In this document: positions 5,696 to 9,413 of the stretch, in pieces
Numbering within the stretch: position 1 is the first letter of the stretch
Layout of the letters: every line of letters begins with the position of its first letter
NCBI GenBank assembly: GCA_031267175.1
Contig: JAIRZP010000204.1
Span: forward strand, 1 to 9,413
DNA: 9,413 nt
Direction: 5' to 3'
DNA from: Coriobacteriales bacterium
GTDB taxonomy: Bacteria; Actinomycetota; Coriobacteriia; Coriobacteriales; UBA8131
Notes under the pieces: generated by a model
What the model saw: only the letters and a program-made list of their open reading frames with translations
Told to the model about the DNA's origin: nothing
Database searches by the model: none
Program-made: the position numbers and the translations under genes

Positions 5696-6559
5696 TCAAC
5701 GTGCAGCTATCTCGTCCTGGCTGAGTGAGAGTTTGAAGGGGAGGCCGCTGACCAGTACGACGGTTGCCAGGCACAGCACGTGGAGCATATAGCCGTTGCC
5801 GGAAAGGCTGAGCTCGTCGTATTCCAGGACAATGTCCCCTATCATCACGACGCCCAAAACAGCAAAGAGCACGTCAAATACCAGATTGGAGTAGACGGCC
5901 ACCTTATAGGCCGAGGAGTGCATCTGCGTGTAGTTCCTGATGTGCAGGCCGTTGGTCTTATACCAGACAAGGAACGAGCAGACCAGGGCCGCAACCGCCG
6001 CTACAGAAAGCGAGATAACCACGATGAGTGAAGGGGGCAGGCTGGTCCAATAAAACAGACAGGGGAGCAGGAAGACGAGTGAGAAGGTCACTGAGAAGTA
6101 CCCGATAAAGACCATGGTTCCGAGGGCATAGAGGGCCTTCTTGAACTCGCTCATGGAATGCGACGCACGGGAATGCCTGAGCGTGAGAAAGGGGAAGAAG
6201 GCGGCAAAAAGCAGCAGGCCCACGACCATGAGAACCAGCTCGAATACGGGTGCGTAAGCCACTGAGCTGCTGCTGAGCAGGAGGGTGAGGGTGGTAGGCA
6301 GGTAGGCGAGGCAGAGCCACAGCTGGATTTCTACGAGAGAGAGTTCCGAGTTCTTGCTCCGTGGATACACTGCCAAAGAGCCGCCTGTGCACAGAAGCCA
6401 GAGCAGGCCGAATCCGTTGAACAGAGAGAACTCAAGCACCGCTCCGGCGTAGGCGATTACCAGCAGCAGGAGCGGCAGCGCGTGCCTTTTGACGAACCTC
6501 GCGATCCGCCGTATGAACCGCCCGACTCCGCGGACCTTCTCAAACTTTTCTTTGCCCAT
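5696..6559 (-). CDS. Predicted eight-helix integral membrane protein of unknown function
   Basis: A 287-residue protein I do not recognise. The N-terminal 26 residues are strongly basic (KFEKVRGVGRFIRRIARFVK), which by the positive-inside rule puts them in the cytoplasm. Hydrophobic segments follow at about 27-47, 48-65, 74-95, 104-126, 142-170, 176-200, 218-245 and 256-275. A basic loop RHSRASHS lies near 128-135 and an acidic EYDEL near 246-250. No signal peptide, nucleotide-binding or transporter motif is visible. The start ATG at 6559 has GAGAAGTAGG just upstream, a fair ribosome site. It runs in the same direction as the broken SRAP gene, 86 bp downstream of it, and may share its transcript. 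It converges on the iron operon, so nothing ties it to iron uptake. Confidence 0.8.
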   Translation of the reverse strand: MGKEKFEKVRGVGRFIRRIARFVKRHALPLLLLVIAYAGAVLEFSLFNGFGLLWLLCTGGSLAVYPRSKNSELSLVEIQLWLCLAYLPTTLTLLLSSSSVAYAPVFELVLMVVGLLLFAAFFPFLTLRHSRASHSMSEFKKALYALGTMVFIGYFSVTFSLVFLLPCLFYWTSLPPSLIVVISLSVAAVAALVCSFLVWYKTNGLHIRNYTQMHSSAYKVAVYSNLVFDVLFAVLGVVMIGDIVLEYDELSLSGNGYMLHVLCLATVVLVSGLPFKLSLSQDEIAAR

Positions 6560-6645
6560 TGCCTACTTCTCATTCTGACTCGTTGCCTATCGAATCGTGC
6601 TGTCTTCGTACTGCATTTTACAAGCCCGGTGCTTCTTTGGCCAGC

Positions 6646-7253
6646 TCAGTCCTTCCTCGCAAGCAGCACAACCGAGCTTCTGTTGGCCAGTGAGAGATAG
6701 TCCCCATACAACCAGGTGTCCAGCTCCTCCTGCCTGAGCACCACCGGCATCCTGTTGTGGATGGGGCGCATGATGTCGTTGGGCTCGGTGGTCATGAGCG
6801 AGAAGCGATCCCCTGCATGGATGCCAGCGATAAAGAGTACCGGTGAGGAAGGCTCTGAGAAGAAGTAGCGCTGCTTGTTGGCCTTGCCGGTGCGCGGGTT
6901 GATGAAGGTCTCGCTCTGGTGAGGCTCAAAGAAGCCAAAGGTCGGGACGATGCAGCGTCTGTGTGCCAGGGACTCCGTCCACATGGTATGCCCGGCCTGA
7001 TGGCCGTCTCAAAGCGGGTGTTGAACACGACGCTCGTGCTCCAGGAGACCTCATAGCCCCAGGTCATGACGCGGGCTTGCAACTGGCCGTCCTCCGGCGC
7101 AATAAGAGGTACCCGCGCCTTGGGGAAGACCGACTGCCCAGCCTGACCCTGCTCCGGCCACGCTGGCTCAGCGGCACTACCGAGCCCCCTCTCGATGTCG
7201 CGGATTATCTCTTCTACGGCTTCCACAGGCACCACAACGAACTGACCACACAT
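6646..7253 (-). pseudogene. SRAP/YedK (HMCES-like) abasic-site processing protein, disrupted by a frameshift
   Basis: SRAP proteins crosslink to abasic sites in single-stranded DNA through Cys2. The start at 7253 gives the required MCGQF, with AGGAGT just upstream; a start at 7286 would bury the cysteine. The first frame has TWGYEVSW and VFNTRFET (Asn78, Arg80, Glu82), then leaves the family pattern after about residue 82-90. The family sequence resumes in another frame from about 6984: LAHRRCIVPTFGFFEPH with the catalytic Glu, then EPNDIMRPIHNRMPVVL with the conserved His, ending at 6646. Joining them needs a one-base gain (or two-base loss) between about 6984 and 7008 and gives about 202 residues, normal for the family. 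Every key residue is otherwise present, so this is either a recent mutation or a sequencing error. Confidence 0.85.
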
Positions 7254-7276
7254 ACGCACTCCTGTCTCACCAGAAA

Positions 7277-7305
7277 AGTATCGCACAGGATGGCTGAGTT
7301 GTCAT
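7277..7305 (-). promoter_or_regulatory. Promoter of the SRAP gene
   Basis: On the minus strand ATGACA (plus 7300-7305, one base off consensus) and GATACT (plus 7277-7282, two bases off) are separated by exactly 17 bp. The predicted start is about 7270, a short leader before the AGGAGT ribosome site and the ATG at 7253. I see no LexA-type box over it. A small inverted repeat CGAAG-AC-CTTCG lies upstream at 7332-7343. Confidence 0.5.
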
Positions 7306-7400
7306 TGCTTGTGGAAAGAATGATGCTACGCCGAAGACCTTCGTAAAGGAAATAAGTCCCGCCATTCCTGTTAAGGAAGACGGGGAACTATGGATTTCAT

Positions 7401-7418
7401 TTTACGCCGTTTACGCCG
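7401..7418. repeat. Tandem 9-bp duplication TTTACGCCG
   Basis: Two adjacent perfect copies (7401-7409 and 7410-7418) lie in the 250-bp AT-richer gap between the SRAP promoter and the AbiE toxin gene. No gene is supported in this gap. Confidence 0.6.
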
Positions 7419-7499
7419 TTTTGATAACATTCTGCAACGGGCATTCAATAACAGCTTTCCAACCTTTTGCCAAAATACTTGAATTTGTAGTTTGTGATG

Positions 7500-7522
7500 A
7501 GCTCAGTATTGTTCACTGAGCT
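7500..7522 (-). other. Stem-loop downstream of the AbiEii gene
   Basis: AGCTCAGT and ACTGAGCT form a perfect 8-bp stem with a 7-nt loop, 29 bp past the toxin stop codon on the minus strand. Neither strand has a T run after it, so it is not a canonical intrinsic terminator. It could protect the 3' end of the abiE transcript. Confidence 0.4.
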
Positions 7523-7551
7523 GGAAGGGAGAATGAGATTTTCACTCAACA

Positions 7552-8520
7552 CTATTCGAGCTCTTGACTCTTCTCTGGCGTGGAGATCAGGTTCTTCTTA
7601 AGGTTTTGCAACTTCCACATCATTCTGGGATTTTCCTTTGCCGCTTCAAGTACCTCCGGATATCCATCAAACAGTAGTTCTGGCTTGTAGTTCGCGTTGC
7701 GCATTTCTTCAAGGTAGGCACGCTCATTATCGGTCTTCGGCGTAGTCAATTCACCAACATAATCCTCGACCGCTTCAATCATATCGTCGAGCTTTGGGTG
7801 GTCACCATTCAGCAGCACCGGTATCAGGTTCTTCTCTATTGCTTCTTCAAAGGCACCGAAGCGCTTCCGTATTGCGATAGGCCGGGGAAATGAATCTGAT
7901 AAGCTAAGGTAGAACAACATGACCTTGCGGTCGAGTTCTGTATCACCTGTTGAGCAAGCCTGTCTGTTTTTGGCAAGCGATGCCATATCGTAGAGATCAC
8001 GTGGCACAACCCTGCCAAACAAGGCCATCATCTTTCCGCCAGCAATCTCAATGGGAGCATTCAAAGGAATGGCTACCCCGCTTTTCTCGCCCCAGGTCGA
8101 TTCTTTTCTTACTACAGGCAGCAGTGGAGATCGATTCAAATAATCCATATCCACCTTCACAAAATCGCGCTGCCCGGTGACGTCAGAGGTGTAGATCATT
8201 TTATAGGTACGTCCTGCATGCTCATCAGATCCGGCCTCCATCCTGAAACTGAGGCCTTGCGCTATCTTGTGCAATGCCTCGTCAACCAGGAAGCGTTCTT
8301 TGAGCATTACCTCGCGTTGTACGCTGCCGATATAGTTCAGATCGGCGTCGAGTGATAACCTCGGTGAATCAAGGATGAAGAGATTCAAAGCAGTGCCACC
8401 ATGAAGACACACTCTGTTCTGTAGCGTTGCATTGAGCGCCACCTCTTCAAGCAGCATCAACAGGATGCTTGTTTTCTCAATTATGGCTGCGTCGATTATC
8501 TCTTTGCCTGCCTTATCCAT
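7552..8520 (-). CDS. abiEii: AbiEii-family nucleotidyltransferase toxin
   Basis: A 322-residue member of the AbiEii/AbiGii nucleotidyltransferase family, the toxin half of AbiE phage-defence toxin-antitoxin pairs. The family motifs are present: HGGTALNLF (40-48), then RLSLDADL with the paired acidic residues Asp58 and Asp60, a further VKVDMDY (121-127), and GGKMMALFGRVVPRDLYDMA (161-180) containing Lys163 and RDLYD. Characterised relatives use this DNA polymerase beta-like fold to transfer nucleotides to a target such as tRNA acceptor ends; the target here is unknown. The ATG at 8520 overlaps the antitoxin gene by 8 bp and has only a weak ribosome site, pointing to coupled translation so that antitoxin is made first. 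All motifs are intact, so it is probably active. Its GC content looks lower than that of the iron locus by eye. Confidence 0.93.
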   Translation of the reverse strand: MDKAGKEIIDAAIIEKTSILLMLLEEVALNATLQNRVCLHGGTALNLFILDSPRLSLDADLNYIGSVQREVMLKERFLVDEALHKIAQGLSFRMEAGSDEHAGRTYKMIYTSDVTGQRDFVKVDMDYLNRSPLLPVVRKESTWGEKSGVAIPLNAPIEIAGGKMMALFGRVVPRDLYDMASLAKNRQACSTGDTELDRKVMLFYLSLSDSFPRPIAIRKRFGAFEEAIEKNLIPVLLNGDHPKLDDMIEAVEDYVGELTTPKTDNERAYLEEMRNANYKPELLFDGYPEVLEAAKENPRMMWKLQNLKKNLISTPEKSQELE

Positions 8521-9280
8521 TGATCCACGCTTTCATCGTAGCGATAGGCTCTGGAAAGTAGAGCTTCCAACTCTTGTCGTATGAGCCTTTGGCTTGCGCG
8601 TGATCGGGCGTAAAGTACAGCGGCCCTGATCCGATGTTTCTTTGAAGCGAGGCAATAACGGTGTCAGGGATCTGCCACTGCCCCTGCTTTTGCACGAGAA
8701 TCCAACCGGCTCGTGCTGTGACCGCTGTGGAAGACCCCCTCAGAATACCGAGAAGCTCTTGTGTATTGATACTGCCGACCACTGAGATACTGCGCAGGAC
8801 GTTCTCGATACCCAAGCACCGATTGGGGTGAACCAGGGAATCGACGATGGTCTGTTCAGGGGTGGTTCCTTTGACAACCGAACCATCCGATTGGCGATAA
8901 CTTCGCGTTTTCATGCGTTTGACTGGTATCGGGAATGGCAGGTACTCGTGCCCTTGGAATCTGAAGGATTTTGTCTCGGTGGCTGAAAAGAACACAGTCC
9001 TCTGCACAATATTGTGCTGCCCGACAAACAGCTCAAACGCGCTGTCATAGCACAGAACGGCGTCGGGCACTGCTGCCTTTACGATGCTATACTTATTATG
9101 CGTGACACCCTGGTACATTCCGGCATTGGATGCGTAAAGGCCACGCTTTATCTTAAGCACCTTACCCTTCTTAACAGCGCGGCTGAGCAGATTGCGGTTG
9201 GTCTGACTGTTTCCACATGCAACCAGGTACTCCCTTGTAGAGAATACGGCAACTTTTTCCATGTAGTCTTTCAGGGACAC
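8513..9280 (-). CDS. abiEi: AbiEi-family antitoxin and transcriptional autoregulator
   Basis: A 255-residue AbiEi antitoxin. Residues about 10-50 form a winged-helix DNA-binding domain (FSTREYLVACG, then RNLLSRAVKKGKVLKIKRGL). The C-terminal part holds family features such as GTTPEQTIVDSLVHPNRCLG (138-157) and TARAGWILV (188-196). In characterised AbiE systems this protein represses its own promoter through inverted repeats and neutralises the toxin without stable binding (type IV). The start is GTG at 9280, chosen because TAAGGAGT sits five bases upstream; the next ATG, at 9262, is too far from it. It is the first gene of the pair and overlaps the toxin by 8 bp. Its direction and base composition differ from those of the iron operon, suggesting separate acquisition. 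Confidence 0.92.
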   Translation of the reverse strand: MSLKDYMEKVAVFSTREYLVACGNSQTNRNLLSRAVKKGKVLKIKRGLYASNAGMYQGVTHNKYSIVKAAVPDAVLCYDSAFELFVGQHNIVQRTVFFSATETKSFRFQGHEYLPFPIPVKRMKTRSYRQSDGSVVKGTTPEQTIVDSLVHPNRCLGIENVLRSISVVGSINTQELLGILRGSSTAVTARAGWILVQKQGQWQIPDTVIASLQRNIGSGPLYFTPDHAQAKGSYDKSWKLYFPEPIATMKAWING

Positions 9281-9313
9281 CCTTACTCCTTAGTTATTGT
9301 TGAATGTATGATG

Positions 9314-9322
9314 ATTGTACCA
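9314..9322 (-). promoter_or_regulatory. Candidate extended -10 promoter of the abiE operon
   Basis: The minus strand reads TGGTACAAT here, an extended -10 (TG, one base, then TACAAT). No good -35 lies 16-18 bp upstream, which extended -10 promoters tolerate. The predicted start is about 9306, 26 nt before the GTG start. The surrounding AT-rich region to 9413 should contain the AbiEi operator, but I cannot assign a clean inverted repeat. Confidence 0.4.
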
Positions 9323-9413
9323 TCGATTAGGTTATATACTGACGGCGTGCAACAATAAAGTGAAATCAAGAGAGATTTAAAAAAGACGGTATATGCTAAG
9401 ATAGCTGTGCTAC
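9323..9413. other. AT-rich upstream region of abiE, to the window edge
   Basis: No coding frame is supported. The region has an A6 run near 9380 and two similar short motifs in opposite orientation (ATATAC near 9335 and GTATAT near 9390) that could belong to a regulator site. It is cut off by the end of the window. Confidence 0.3.

Noticed and set aside
6792..6983. Continuation of the first SRAP frame as a distinct C-terminus
   Set aside because: The residues there (Ser, Arg and Pro rich) do not resemble any SRAP C-terminus, whereas the other frame over the same bases carries the conserved Glu and most of the family pattern.
7332..7343. CGAAG-AC-CTTCG as an SOS (LexA) box for the SRAP gene
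   Set aside because: It does not match the actinobacterial or Bacillus-type LexA consensus (CGAAC-N4-GTTCG) in sequence or spacing, and lies upstream of the predicted -35.
7298..7519. 73-codon stop-free plus-strand stretch in the gap before abiE
   Set aside because: It has no ATG, GTG or TTG near its beginning and no recognisable motif. It spans the tandem duplication and part of the stem-loop.

Overview
The window reads as a piece of a moderately GC-rich bacterial chromosome, most likely an actinobacterium of the Coriobacteriia type. That placement is an inference from gene content, base composition, a DtxR/IdeR-like box in the iron locus and dense structured intergenic repeats. No rRNA or other phylogenetic marker is present, so it is held with low to moderate confidence.

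Layout. Positions 1-496 hold two near-identical copies of a highly structured non-coding repeat, 308 bp apart, with a candidate leftward terminator between them. Positions 549-5585 are an iron/siderophore uptake locus. A leftward AraC-family regulator (549-1478) is divergent from a rightward four-gene ABC importer operon: lipoprotein binding protein (1669-2697), two FecCD permeases (2687-3688 and 3705-4700) and an ATPase (4788-5585). After a short convergent gap, an unrecognised eight-helix membrane protein (5696-6559) and a frameshifted SRAP/YedK-family gene (6646-7253) lie on the minus strand. The right end (7552-9280, minus strand) is an AbiE type toxin-antitoxin and phage-defence pair: antitoxin AbiEi, then toxin AbiEii, overlapping by 8 bp.

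How the genes work together. The four transport genes form a complete importer for a ferric siderophore, haem or similar chelate. The binding protein captures the ligand outside the membrane, the two permeases form the channel and the ATPase drives uptake. The 190-bp divergent region is the most informative part of the window. It has two CAGGGGCA direct repeats exactly 21 bp apart, placed against the poor -35 of an operon promoter that has a perfect TATAAT. It also has a near-consensus opposing promoter for the regulator (TTGACT-N17-TATTAT). The spacer of that promoter is almost entirely an inverted repeat GTTAG-N6-CTAAC that partly matches a DtxR/IdeR iron box. This suggests a two-tier circuit: iron repression of both promoters, and ligand-dependent activation of the importer by the AraC protein.

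No wholly new multi-gene system is evident. The points worth following up are the repeat element, the divergent control region, the broken SRAP gene, the unknown membrane protein and the regulatory DNA of the AbiE pair.
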